Shown: positions 1 to 6,781 of the stretch, piece after piece
Numbering within the stretch: the stretch's first letter is position 1
Layout of the letters: the number at the start of each line of letters is the position of its first letter
Source: Streptomyces regalis
GTDB taxonomy: Bacteria; Actinomycetota; Actinomycetes; Streptomycetales; Streptomycetaceae
Reading direction: 5' to 3'
Length of the DNA: 18,798 nt
Assembly: GCF_001509475.1 (NCBI RefSeq)
Contig: NZ_LLZG01000049.1
Coordinates: 1-18,798 of the forward strand
The notes under the pieces: model-generated
The model's database searches: none
The model's input: only the letters and a program-made list of their open reading frames with translations
Told to the model about the DNA's origin: nothing
Position numbers and translations under genes: made by a program

Positions 1-569
1 GCACCCACCGGCACGTTGATCAGCAGCACCCACCGCCACGACAGCACATCGACCAGTACCCCACCGACGAGCCCGCCCGCCGCACCACCCCCCGCACCCA
101 CGGCCGTCCAGGTGCCGATGGCCCGCGCCCGCGCCGCCCCCTCCGGCACCGCCGCCGTCACGATCGTCAGCGTCGAAGGCGCCAGCACCGCGGCCCCCAG
201 CCCCTGCACGGCCCGGGCGAGAAGCAGCTGCCAGTCCTGCTGGGCCAGCCCGCCGGCCAGCGAGGCCAGGGTGAACAGGCCGAGCCCGACGAGGAACATC
301 CGCTTACGGCCGTACAGATCCCCGGCCCGCCCGCCGAGCAGCATGAACCCCGCGAAGGCGATCGCGTACGCGTTCACGACCCACTGCAGGCCCTGCGCGC
401 TCAGCCCGAGGTCGGCCCGCATCGACGGCAGCGCCACGTTCACGACGGACACGTCGAGGACGACCAGGAACTGTCCGGCGCACGCGAGCGCGACCACCAG
501 CCAGGTGGGCGGCACGGTACGGCGGGACATGGGGGTGGTGGCGTCAGCGGCTCCGAGCATGACTGTCAT
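1..569 (-). CDS. MFS drug transporter, DHA2-like, N-terminal part (gene runs off left edge)
   Basis: The visible part is the first ~190 residues of a major facilitator pump of the 14-helix drug:H+ antiporter type, an inner-membrane exporter. The translation has a first helix with the family pattern LVVLDVSVVNVALPS, then WVVNAYAIAFAGFMLLGGRAGDLYGRKRMF, which contains the loop 2-3 motif A (GGRAGDLYGRKRM), and a later stretch GLGAAVLAPSTLTIV typical of helix 4. ATG 569 gives the longest product. ATG 560 is also possible and is better spaced from a GAGAG stretch; both are in frame. The gene is divergent from a second MFS gene at 785 with about 215 bp between. A perfect palindrome overlaps the two start codons. 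The substrate cannot be told from sequence. The C-terminal half lies outside the window. Confidence 0.9.
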   Translation of the reverse strand, partial: MTVMLGAADATTPMSRRTVPPTWLVVALACAGQFLVVLDVSVVNVALPSMRADLGLSAQGLQWVVNAYAIAFAGFMLLGGRAGDLYGRKRMFLVGLGLFTLASLAGGLAQQDWQLLLARAVQGLGAAVLAPSTLTIVTAAVPEGAARARAIGTWTAVGAGGGAAGGLVGGVLVDVLSWRWVLLINVPVG

Positions 570-573
570 GCTC
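555..573. promoter_or_regulatory. 19-bp perfect palindrome over the MFS start codons
   Basis: GAGCATGAC-T-GTCATGCTC is a perfect 9-1-9 inverted repeat that includes both candidate ATGs (569 and 560) of the leftward MFS gene. Repressors of the TetR or MarR type often bind such sites beside efflux genes. No regulator gene is visible here, and a palindrome inside a coding start could be chance, so operator function is an inference. Confidence 0.35.
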
Positions 574-622
574 TCAACGACCGACGCTCCTGGCATCGGG
601 AATTCGGACCAGGACGTTCCCC

Positions 623-697
623 CCTGTCGACCTAGGCCTGCCCCCTGCCCCCTGTCTCCTGCTCTCCCGTCTCCTGTCTCCTGTCTCCTGTCGACCT
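623..697. repeat. Pyrimidine-rich short tandem repeats in the divergent MFS promoter region
   Basis: The + strand here is nearly all C and T. It contains repeated CCTGTCT units, three in a row near 673-690, and is bracketed by two identical copies of CCTGTCGACCT at 623-633 and 687-697. It sits between the two divergent transporter genes, so it must overlap or neighbour one or both promoters. Such tracts are prone to slippage. No clear -35/-10 pair was recognised. Confidence 0.5.
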
Positions 698-784
698 GGC
701 CCGTTCCCCAAGAGAAGGTCAAGAAATCGTTAGCTGGCCAAAGCATCGGAATAGTTGCCCAGGCACACCGGGTTGATCCCCCAC

Positions 785-2527
785 ATGACACAAACGACGA
801 ACGAACAGCCCACCGGCAGAGCGACCGGCCCCATCGTCCCGGTCCTCGCCTTCGCGGGCATCGTTGTCGCGGTGATGCAGACCCTGCTCGTCCCGGTCAT
901 CAAGGACCTCCCGCAGCTGCTGAGCACCACGCCCAGCAACGCCACCTGGGTCCTGACCTCCACCCTGCTCTCCGGCGCCGTCGCCACCCCGATCATGGGC
1001 CGCCTCGGCGACCTCTACGGCAAGCGGCGCATGCTGATCGCCAGCCTGGCCGTGATGGTGATCGGCGCGCTGGTCAGCGCGTTCACCAGCACCCTGATAC
1101 CCATGATCGCCGGCCGCACCCTCCAGGGCTTCGCCATGGGCGCGATCCCCCTCGGCATCGGCCTCATGCGCGACATGCTGCCCCGCGAACGGCTCGGCTC
1201 GGCGATGGCCCTGATGAGCTCCTCGATCGGCGTCGGCGGCGGACTCGCCCTGCCCGCCGCGGCCCTGGTCGCCCAGCACGCCGACTGGCACGCCCTCTTC
1301 TACGGCGCCGCCGGCCTCGGCGCCCTCTCCATCGTCCTCACCCTCCTCGTCGTACCGGAGTCCAAGGTCCGCGCCGAAGGCTCCTTCGACACACTCGGCG
1401 CCTTCGGCCTCTCCGCCGGCCTCGTCCTCTTCCTCCTGCCGATCACCAAGGGCAGCGACTGGGGCTGGACTTCGGGCACGACGCTCGGCCTGTTCGCCGC
1501 GTCGGCGGTCATCCTCGCCCTCTGGGGCATCTACGAGCTGCGCACCCAGGCCCCCCTCGTCGACCTGCGCACCACGGCCCGCCCCGCCGTCCTCTTCACC
1601 AACCTCGCCTCGATCATGGTCGGCGTCAGCTTCTACGTCGTCTCGCTCGTCCTCCCCCAGCTCCTCCAGCTGCCGAAGGAGACGGGCTACGGCCTCGGCC
1701 AGTCGATGGTCGTCGCGGGCCTGCTCGTCGCCCCCCTGGGCCTGACGATGATGTTCACCGCACCCGTCTACGCCCGCCTCTCGGCGAAGTACGGCCCCAA
1801 GACCACCCTCATCCTCGGCCTGCTGATCATCGCCATCGGCTACGGCGCCGGCCTCGGCCTGATGAGCGCCCCCTGGCAGAGCCTCGTCATCTCGGTGGTC
1901 CTCGGCGCGGGCATCGGCCTCGCGTACTCCTCCCTCCCCGCCCTGATCGTCGGCGCGGTCCCGGCCTCGGAGACGGGCGCGGCGAACGGCCTCAACACCC
2001 TGATGCGTTCCATCGGTACGTCCGTGTCGAGCGCCGTCATCGGCATGGTGCTGGCCAACACCGCGAACAACGTCGGCGGCGTCGAGATCCCGACGATGCA
2101 CGGCTTCCGCGTCTCCTTCCTGATCGCGACCGCCGCGGTCGCCGTCGGCCTCCTCCTGGCCCTCTTCCTCCCGAAGCAGCGCCCGGCCTCCGCCCACCCG
2201 CAGCTGCGCGCCAGCAGCGAGGAGGACGCGAACCTGGAGCGCGCGGAGGAGATGCTTCGCGGCTTCCGCGGCCGCGTCCTGGACGCCACCGGCACCCCCG
2301 TCGCCCGCGCCAAGGTGACCCTGATCGACCGCCGCGGCCGCCAGGCGGGCGCCACCCTCTCGGCGGAGGACGGCAGCTACGCCCTCACCGTCCCCACCCA
2401 GGGCGCCTACGTCCTGGCCGCCCGAGCCGACGGCCACGCCCCGCTCGCCTCGTCGGCCACGCACACGGGCGACGACAGCCCGGTCGAGCTGGACCTGTCG
2501 CTGCCGGGGGAGACGGTCACGGCCTGA
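785..2527 (+). CDS. MFS transporter with C-terminal carboxypeptidase-regulatory-like domain
   Basis: The product is about 580 residues. Residues ~15-470 form a polytopic MFS transporter, probably 14 helices, with motif A GRLGDLYGKRRM at about 72-83 and the helix 4-5 region RTLQGFAMGAIPLGIGLMRD. Residues ~495-575 are soluble and read GFRGRVLDATGTPVARAKVTLID...AEDGSYALTVPTQGAYVLAARADGHAP. This is the pattern of a CarboxypepD_reg / CNA-B-like beta sandwich, unusual on an MFS pump. ATG 785 is preferred because residues from there look like a normal cytoplasmic N-terminus. An in-frame TTG at 755 would add ten residues; neither start has a strong Shine-Dalgarno. The gene is divergent from another DHA2 pump and followed by a strong hairpin. 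The substrate is unknown; the tail could act in the cytoplasm as a regulatory or docking module (inference). Confidence 0.9.
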   Translation: MTQTTNEQPTGRATGPIVPVLAFAGIVVAVMQTLLVPVIKDLPQLLSTTPSNATWVLTSTLLSGAVATPIMGRLGDLYGKRRMLIASLAVMVIGALVSAFTSTLIPMIAGRTLQGFAMGAIPLGIGLMRDMLPRERLGSAMALMSSSIGVGGGLALPAAALVAQHADWHALFYGAAGLGALSIVLTLLVVPESKVRAEGSFDTLGAFGLSAGLVLFLLPITKGSDWGWTSGTTLGLFAASAVILALWGIYELRTQAPLVDLRTTARPAVLFTNLASIMVGVSFYVVSLVLPQLLQLPKETGYGLGQSMVVAGLLVAPLGLTMMFTAPVYARLSAKYGPKTTLILGLLIIAIGYGAGLGLMSAPWQSLVISVVLGAGIGLAYSSLPALIVGAVPASETGAANGLNTLMRSIGTSVSSAVIGMVLANTANNVGGVEIPTMHGFRVSFLIATAAVAVGLLLALFLPKQRPASAHPQLRASSEEDANLERAEEMLRGFRGRVLDATGTPVARAKVTLIDRRGRQAGATLSAEDGSYALTVPTQGAYVLAARADGHAPLASSATHTGDDSPVELDLSLPGETVTA

Positions 2528-2568
2528 GCCGCCTGAGATCGCCTGCGAAGGCCTGAGATCCACACCAC

Positions 2569-2604
2569 CCGCACCCCCTGTCGCTTCACCTGCAGGGGGT
2601 GCGG
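2569..2604 (+). terminator. Hairpin after MFS gene
   Basis: A perfect 12-bp stem (CCGCACCCCCTG at 2569-2580, CAGGGGGTGCGG at 2593-2604) with a 12-nt loop lies 42 nt after the MFS stop. There is no T run, as is usual for actinomycete terminators. It also sits in the leader of the following methyltransferase gene. Confidence 0.7.
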
Positions 2605-2646
2605 CAGCATGGGCGCCCATACGCTCGTACGACTGGAAGGACCCCC

Positions 2647-3297
2647 ATGGCCCCGGCCCCCAAGCCCGAGATTCTGGCCGCGTTCGAGGCGGCGAAGGGC
2701 TTCATGCCCGTGGGCGAGGGCCTGGCCCTGTACGCGGCGGCCGTCGAGGCGGGCGACCTCGGCCTCCCGCTCCTCGAGGTCGGCACCTACTGCGGCCGCT
2801 CGACGATCCTCCTCGCCGACGCCGCCCGCCAGGCCGGGGTGACGGCCCTCACGGTCGACCACCACCGCGGCAGCGAGGAGCAGCAGCCGGGCTGGGAGTA
2901 CCACGACCCGGAGACGGTCGACCCCGAGATCGGCCTGATGGACACGCTGCCGACGTTCCGCCGCACGCTGCACAAGGCGGGCCTTGAGGAGCACGTGATC
3001 GCCCTGGTCGGCCGCTCCCCGCAGGTCGCGAAGATCTGGGGCACTCCCCTCGGCCTGGTCTTCATCGACGGCGGCCACACCGACGAACACGCGAACGCCG
3101 ACTACGAGGGCTGGGCCCCGCATGTCGCCGAGGGTGGCCTGCTCGTCATCCACGACGTGTTCCCGGACCCGGAGGACGAGTTCACGGGCCAGGCCCCGTA
3201 CCGGGTCTACCTCAGGGCTCTGACGTCCGGTGCTTTCACGGAAGTCTCGGCGACCGACTCGCTGCGTGTCCTGCGGCGATCGGGGGCGGGGTTCTGA
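2647..3297 (+). CDS. Class I SAM-dependent methyltransferase (Methyltransf_24-like)
   Basis: The 216-residue protein has a Rossmann methyltransferase core. The glycine motif LLEVGTYCGRSTILLADAA is at about 42-60, a motif II acid is in TVDHHRG at 69-75, FIDGGHTDEHANADYEGW is at 139-156, and GGLLVIHDVFP at 163-173. The IDGGH and IHD patterns are usual in the Methyltransf_24 family, where they can hold a metal near the substrate. ATG 2647 is chosen because GGAAGGA lies about 6 nt upstream; an in-frame upstream start at 2599 falls inside the terminator hairpin. The gene looks like a single transcription unit. The substrate is not predictable, although family members often methylate sugars or small phenolics. 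Confidence 0.88.
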   Translation: MAPAPKPEILAAFEAAKGFMPVGEGLALYAAAVEAGDLGLPLLEVGTYCGRSTILLADAARQAGVTALTVDHHRGSEEQQPGWEYHDPETVDPEIGLMDTLPTFRRTLHKAGLEEHVIALVGRSPQVAKIWGTPLGLVFIDGGHTDEHANADYEGWAPHVAEGGLLVIHDVFPDPEDEFTGQAPYRVYLRALTSGAFTEVSATDSLRVLRRSGAGF

Positions 3298-3529
3298 AGG
3301 AGGCGCAGTCGTCCCGTCCGACGACGTCGATGCCTACGCGGTCACGGAGTTCCCCGCCCCCAGCGGCCCACGCGCCCGACAAGTGCACAGGCGAATCGCG
3401 ACCGCGGGCGAGATCCACACCCCGTTACTGATCTACACGGGGTTGCCTCGCTCGTGATCGGCATGAACGATAGAGCGCCCGTGCCCCCGCTCCGAGGGCA
3501 GGGCGCCGCCGTACGTCAGCCTCCTCCGG
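3298..3529. other. Intergenic stretch between convergent genes; no gene supported
   Basis: An AGGAGG lies just after the methyltransferase stop at 3295-3297 but no start codon follows at useful spacing. The short open frames have neither family signatures nor consistent codon use. The only clear structure is the hairpin at 3475-3506. Confidence 0.5.
3475..3506 (-). terminator. Hairpin downstream of the XRE/TPR gene
   Basis: GCGCCC-g-TGCCC at 3475-3486 pairs with GGGCA-GGGCGC at 3496-3506. The 11-bp stem has one bulged G and a 9-nt loop, and lies 24 nt beyond the stop codon of the minus-strand regulator gene. It could also stop transcription coming from the methyltransferase side. Confidence 0.6.
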
Positions 3530-4873
3530 TCACGCGCCGAGCGTGTCCATCAGGTGGTCGTCGAGATCCGCCATCCAGTCCTCTCGCCGCCACGGCCGCA
3601 GCTCCTGCCGCGCCTGGCGGAGCCGAAGCGCGGGCACCCGGCCGCCTGTTGCCGACGCTGCGGCCACACACTCGTGCAGCAGCTCGGCCGCCGCACGGGG
3701 CTCACCGAGCCGGATCCGCGCGAGAGCCTGGTCAGTGGTGACAATGGCGCGCTGCACCTGTTCCCGGGGCGCAGACAGTGCCTCTACGGACCGGGCGAAC
3801 CGATCGTGCGCAGCTCCCGCGTCACCCACATACAGCTCGCATACGCCCTCGAAGCCGCGCAGGTACCCGGGTGAGAACGACGTGGGCGCCGGGTCGTCGG
3901 CGTGGTCGGTCTCGATGTCGTACCAAGCCAGCCCGAGCGCTGCCTGCACCTGCCGCTCATGCCCCGCCCGCGCCGCGACCTCCGCCTGCAACGCGTGCGC
4001 CCGCGCCCGCGTGAGCGCGCTCTCCCCCGAGCGGGCCGCGCGTACGGCCTGGTCGACCAAATGCCGCGCCTCATCGAGACTCTGCGTCGAGTACAGGGTC
4101 ACCAGAGCGTGGCTCATGTACACGCCAGCCTGCCGCCACGGCTGCGCGAGGCGACCCACCTCGCGCGTCGCCTCGGCATACAGCGCACGGGAGGCCGTGT
4201 CGTCGCGGGTCTCGAAGGCCAGCCGACCGGCCAGCGTCGCCGCAGCGACCGCAACCTCACGGACCTGCGGGACGAGGGGCTCGGGGACCGGGCCGTCGAG
4301 CAGGCGACGGCACGTCTCGATGGCGGGAGCCAGGAGCAGTTGCAGTCGGACCATAGGCAGACTGCCGACCTCCGCGTTCACGTCAGACACCACGGAGGCC
4401 AGTCCCAGGATGGTCTCCCTCTCCGTCTGCTCCGGGTTCGCGAGGGCTGCGGTGAGCTGGGCTTGGATGGTCGGGGCAAGGAGAGCAAGCATGCCTCCGC
4501 CCGTGTCGGTGGCGGCACGCATGACGAGCGTGCGCAGCTCCGCGGTCCGCCGCTCGCTCTCCCCGAGGAGACCGAGGGTGTGCAGGTACTCGGCGAAGTC
4601 GGAGCCTGCGCCAAGGGACACCTCACCCGCGGGCGTGCGCGCATAGAGATGAGCGAGGAGCAGTTGGTACCGCTCGTCGGGCATCGTTGGCTTTGGCGAC
4701 TCCCAGCGGGCGACGGATCGCTGCACGCTGGCCGTGGACGGCAGCGCAGGCTGGTGCAGTCCCTCGGCGAGGGCGATGAGCGCGCGGGCGAGCGCGGCGA
4801 GCGACAGGCCGCGCCGATGCCGCAGTGCCTTCAGCCGTGCCGCCCCCGCGGCTCTGCCGTCCATACCGCACAT
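3530..4873 (-). CDS. XRE-like regulator with long TPR-type helical domain
   Basis: The protein is about 447 residues. The N-terminus (about 12-75) reads RLKALRHRRGLSLAALARAL...STASVQRSVARWESPKPTMPDERYQLLLAHLYA, an HTH_3/XRE-like domain in which an insertion of about 20 residues separates helix 2 from the recognition segment ending in RWE. Residues ~110-430 are almost all alpha-helical with alternating Ala/Leu, in the manner of the TPR-like C-termini of many Streptomyces regulators. Starts ATG 4873 and ATG 4864 are both possible and neither has a strong Shine-Dalgarno. It begins 17 nt after the stop of the SLOG gene on the same strand, so the two are probably co-transcribed and translation may be coupled. 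It likely senses a peptide or nucleotide signal through the TPR part and controls the divergent promoter (inference). Confidence 0.8.
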   Translation of the reverse strand: MCGMDGRAAGAARLKALRHRRGLSLAALARALIALAEGLHQPALPSTASVQRSVARWESPKPTMPDERYQLLLAHLYARTPAGEVSLGAGSDFAEYLHTLGLLGESERRTAELRTLVMRAATDTGGGMLALLAPTIQAQLTAALANPEQTERETILGLASVVSDVNAEVGSLPMVRLQLLLAPAIETCRRLLDGPVPEPLVPQVREVAVAAATLAGRLAFETRDDTASRALYAEATREVGRLAQPWRQAGVYMSHALVTLYSTQSLDEARHLVDQAVRAARSGESALTRARAHALQAEVAARAGHERQVQAALGLAWYDIETDHADDPAPTSFSPGYLRGFEGVCELYVGDAGAAHDRFARSVEALSAPREQVQRAIVTTDQALARIRLGEPRAAAELLHECVAAASATGGRVPALRLRQARQELRPWRREDWMADLDDHLMDTLGA

Positions 4874-4890
4874 GGTGCAGCAATCGGCGG

Positions 4891-5340
4891 CTACACGGGC
4901 ACGATCAGCCGCGGTTTCCCCTGATCGGCTGTGTAGTTGAGGGTCTGCCATGTCCCCGATGACGGCTCGCCACCGTGCGGGAAGCCGATCGTCATGCCCG
5001 CGTGGTCGACCATCCATCGGTTCCGGGCGTGGTACGCGGGCGACTTCAGCTCCGATGCCCGGAGTTCGACGATTTTCCTGATCCGGCCACGCATACGGGC
5101 TACCGCCTGCCGCGCCTCGGCCGGCTGCTGGTCGACGGTGCCCGGCACGACAATCGTGATGTCGGCGGTCGTGTTCCCGGCGAGCCACAGCAGGCTGAGG
5201 CTGTCGATCCCCTTCGCGCCGCCGATGTAGAAGCGCGCGCCGTTGGCGAACGGCCCGAGGTAGTCGGTGAAGAGCCGGGCGTACTCGTCGGGGCTCCGGT
5301 GTCCCGTGTTCCGAGTACCCGTGATCGCTACCGTCCGCAT
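4891..5340 (-). CDS. SLOG/DprA-like nucleotide-binding protein
   Basis: The 149-residue protein starts with a beta strand and turn MRTVAITGTRNTG and has the diagnostic YIGGAKGIDSLSLLWLAG at about 38-55. ITIVVPGTVDQQP is at 61-73 and YHARNRWMVDHA at 103-114. GGAKGID followed by a conserved RN-x-x-MVD element is the pattern of the SLOG superfamily, Rossmann-like proteins that include DprA and the YpsA/LOG-related groups and bind nucleotides or nucleotide-derived ligands. ATG 5340 is chosen because GGAG lies 6 nt upstream; longer in-frame starts (e.g. 5367) run into the promoter repeats. It heads a two-gene operon with the XRE/TPR regulator. SLOG proteins are proposed in the literature to sense or process nucleotide signals in conflict systems, but this one is uncharacterised to my knowledge. 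Confidence 0.82.
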   Translation of the reverse strand: MRTVAITGTRNTGHRSPDEYARLFTDYLGPFANGARFYIGGAKGIDSLSLLWLAGNTTADITIVVPGTVDQQPAEARQAVARMRGRIRKIVELRASELKSPAYHARNRWMVDHAGMTIGFPHGGEPSSGTWQTLNYTADQGKPRLIVPV

Positions 5341-5351
5341 GATCAACTCCG

Positions 5352-5368
5352 TGTCATAGGTTGTCATA
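5352..5368. promoter_or_regulatory. Two TGTCATA direct repeats, 10-bp phase, in divergent promoter
   Basis: TGTCATA occurs at 5352-5358 and again at 5362-5368, exactly one helical turn apart, in the only 64 bp between the leftward SLOG gene and the rightward small-gene cluster. This is a natural place for an operator serving both directions. The adjacent XRE/TPR regulator is the obvious candidate to bind it. Binding is inferred from position only. Confidence 0.4.
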
Positions 5369-5404
5369 TGCCGTCCGGTGGGCTGCCGTTGAAATCGTCT
5401 GCGT

Positions 5405-5716
5405 GTGGACATCAACGACCTGCAACGACTTGCCAGTTACCTGGAGGAACGCGGACTCCGGGTCACCCTGGACGGCACCGCGATGCGGCTGGACGTCACG
5501 AACCTCCTGAACAGCCGCCTCTCCGAGGAAATCCTCGTCAAGGACGAACGGTATGTCACCGGATTCGACTACGAGATCGGCGAGGCCGGAGGGGAAGCGG
5601 AGTGCGCCGACCGCATCGCCCACATCCTTGTCGTCACCACGGAGCGGGCACCGTCGTCGGTCCGTAGTGACAGCCCCGTGACCAGGGCAGCGGGCCCAGC
5701 GGAGGTCATCGGATGA
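5405..5716 (+). CDS. Small hypothetical protein, first of a four-gene cluster
   Basis: The product is 103 residues, with no family I recognise. The first ~75 residues look folded: MDINDLQRLASYLEERGLRV has an amphipathic helix, followed by strand-like RVTLDGTAMRLDV and an acidic region DYEIGEAGGEAECADRIAHIL. The last ~25 residues are Ser/Pro/Ala-rich and likely disordered. The GTG start at 5405 has no good Shine-Dalgarno, so translation may be weak or leaderless. It is divergent from the SLOG gene and its stop overlaps the next gene by ATGA. Confidence 0.65.
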   Translation: MDINDLQRLASYLEERGLRVTLDGTAMRLDVTNLLNSRLSEEILVKDERYVTGFDYEIGEAGGEAECADRIAHILVVTTERAPSSVRSDSPVTRAAGPAEVIG

Positions 5717-5913
5717 AGACGACCATGGACCCGCCCATCACTCTCGGCCTTCCGCTCGACGAACCCATTCCTCCGGACGACTGCGGTGTGTGCCAGGCGC
5801 TGGCCCATCAGCGCGCCGAGGCCACTGAGCGCGGTGACCTGTCGCGGGTGTCGGATTGCAACGTCGAGATCCGCAACCACCACCAGCCAACCCGCCGCAT
5901 GAAGGGGCGGTGA
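5713..5913 (+). CDS. Small hypothetical protein with a single CxxC
   Basis: This 66-residue protein begins inside the stop of the previous gene (ATGA overlap), a sign of translational coupling. It has an N-terminal LGLPLDEPIPPDDCGVCQAL segment with one CxxC, then a charged helix ALAHQRAEATERGDLSRVSDCNVEIRNHH. From memory, small proteins with the look of 'LPLDEPIPPxDCxxC' occur beside HTH regulators in Streptomyces, but I cannot name a function. Confidence 0.62.
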   Translation: MKTTMDPPITLGLPLDEPIPPDDCGVCQALAHQRAEATERGDLSRVSDCNVEIRNHHQPTRRMKGR

Positions 5914-5915
5914 GC

Positions 5916-6104
5916 ATGGACGCGAGCCAGGATGCCGTTACCGCACGGTCGTTCGCCTGGTGCAGCTGGCACAAGAGGTTCAGCGACACGGCGCGTCTCG
6001 TGCAACGCGACGACCAGGGTTCCGTATTCGATGCCCGCGGCCTGTTCGCCTGCGCGGACTGCCGCAAGATCCACGGCCTGACGCCGGTTGCCGACCAGCA
6101 GTGA
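5916..6104 (+). CDS. Small Cys/His protein, possible zinc ribbon
   Basis: The 62-residue protein has WCSWHKRFSD near residue 15 and FACADCRKIHG near residue 45. The CxxH...CxxC spacing could hold one zinc ion. ATG 5916 follows the previous stop by 2 nt and has a GGGG-rich Shine-Dalgarno inside the end of the upstream gene. No enzyme signature is seen. Binding DNA, RNA or a protein partner is possible but inferred. Confidence 0.65.
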   Translation: MDASQDAVTARSFAWCSWHKRFSDTARLVQRDDQGSVFDARGLFACADCRKIHGLTPVADQQ

Positions 6105-6277
6105 GCGAGCCAGAGAAGACCCCGGAGTGCGTCCTCGGCGAGCACGCCCTGTGCTTCGGCCCCCACCAGGTGCGACGTTCCGGCGCGCCCGCCTGGGAGG
6201 CACCCATCATGACCGTCCGCTGTGGGTGTGCGTGCCACGCTGGAAGGCCTCTGTCCGGCCGGCCGCGCCCGGCGTAA
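6101..6277 (+). CDS. Small Cys/His-rich protein
   Basis: The 58-residue protein reads VSEPEKTPECVLGEHALC...APIMTVRCGCACHAG. Cysteines and histidines at about 10, 15, 18, 22, 41, 43, 45 and 46 suggest metal binding. The GTG start at 6101 overlaps the previous stop as GTGA, so all four small genes form one translationally linked unit. Its last codons lie in a strong hairpin that probably ends the transcript. Confidence 0.58.
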   Translation: MSEPEKTPECVLGEHALCFGPHQVRRSGAPAWEAPIMTVRCGCACHAGRPLSGRPRPA

Positions 6278-6302
6278 GCCGGACCGGTCCGGAGCCCGGG
6301 CG
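6266..6302 (+). terminator. Nested hairpin at end of small-gene cluster
   Basis: An outer stem CGCCCGG / CCGGGCG (6266-6272 with 6296-6302) encloses the perfect 14-bp palindrome CCGGACCGGTCCGG at 6279-6292. The hairpin overlaps the stop codon of the fourth small gene. It would be very stable and is a likely terminator. Confidence 0.5.
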
Positions 6303-6538
6303 AGAAGCCGGACGGCCCAGACGGAACGCCTCAGGCATCGGTGCGGGCTCGACGGACCGGCGGGCGGCTATCACGAGCGCGGCGGCCTGCTCGTACAGGC
6401 TGGCGAGGTCGAGGGCCTTGCCGATGAGAGGAGACGGGGTGGTGGCCGGAGTTCTCCGGCACGATCATGTTCGAGAACGGCGTGGACGAGACACGCGTCG
6501 GTGATGTGCAGCCCGGGAAGATGAGGGCGCACGAGTAG
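6303..6538 (+). pseudogene. Frameshifted coding remnant, family unknown
   Basis: Coding-like sequence appears in two different frames. One frame reads GLDGPAGGYHERGGLLVQAGEVEGLADE up to about 6430. Another, opened by a TGA at 6425-6427, reads EETGWWPEFSGTIMFENGVD and ends ...VGDVQPGKMRAHE with TAG at 6536-6538. The two join at about 6428 if one frameshift is allowed. Codon third positions in the second piece are mostly G or C, as in real genes here. There is no start codon with a ribosome site and no family I recognise. It could be a decayed gene or a sequencing indel. Confidence 0.3.
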
Positions 6539-6781
6539 GGCTCGGGACGTTGATCTCTCCGCGATCTGCGTGATGTGGGTCACGGCACTGCCAGAGGCAG
6601 GTCCGTCTCCTGTCGAGAGCAGGACTCAGACTCGGGACCCGGCTGGTGTTGCAGTCGCGAGTCGAGGCCGCGCTGTCTCACATACGGTGCGAGCGAGGAC
6701 GGTCTGATCGCCTCCGACACGGATTAGGTGGCGGATCCATGGAGCCTGCGGAGTACGTGACCGGCCCTTAAGGTGGCAGGC
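6539..6781. other. Leader region of the amidase gene
   Basis: About 240 bp without a supported gene. It should hold the amidase promoter, but I find only a weak -10-like GATTAGGT near 6722-6729. No tRNA, known riboswitch core or strong terminator was recognised. Confidence 0.4.

Noticed and set aside
16..2556. 846-residue open frame on the + strand
   Set aside because: It runs antisense to one MFS gene and out of frame through the other, and its Pro/Arg-rich translation is typical of a high-GC shadow frame.
3298..3457. Small gene after the methyltransferase, suggested by AGGAGG at 3299
   Set aside because: No start codon at proper spacing and no coherent codon bias in any frame.
6539..6781. 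Riboswitch upstream of the cell-wall amidase
   Set aside because: Leaders of Streptomyces wall hydrolases can carry a c-di-AMP riboswitch, but I could not identify the conserved core or pairing here.
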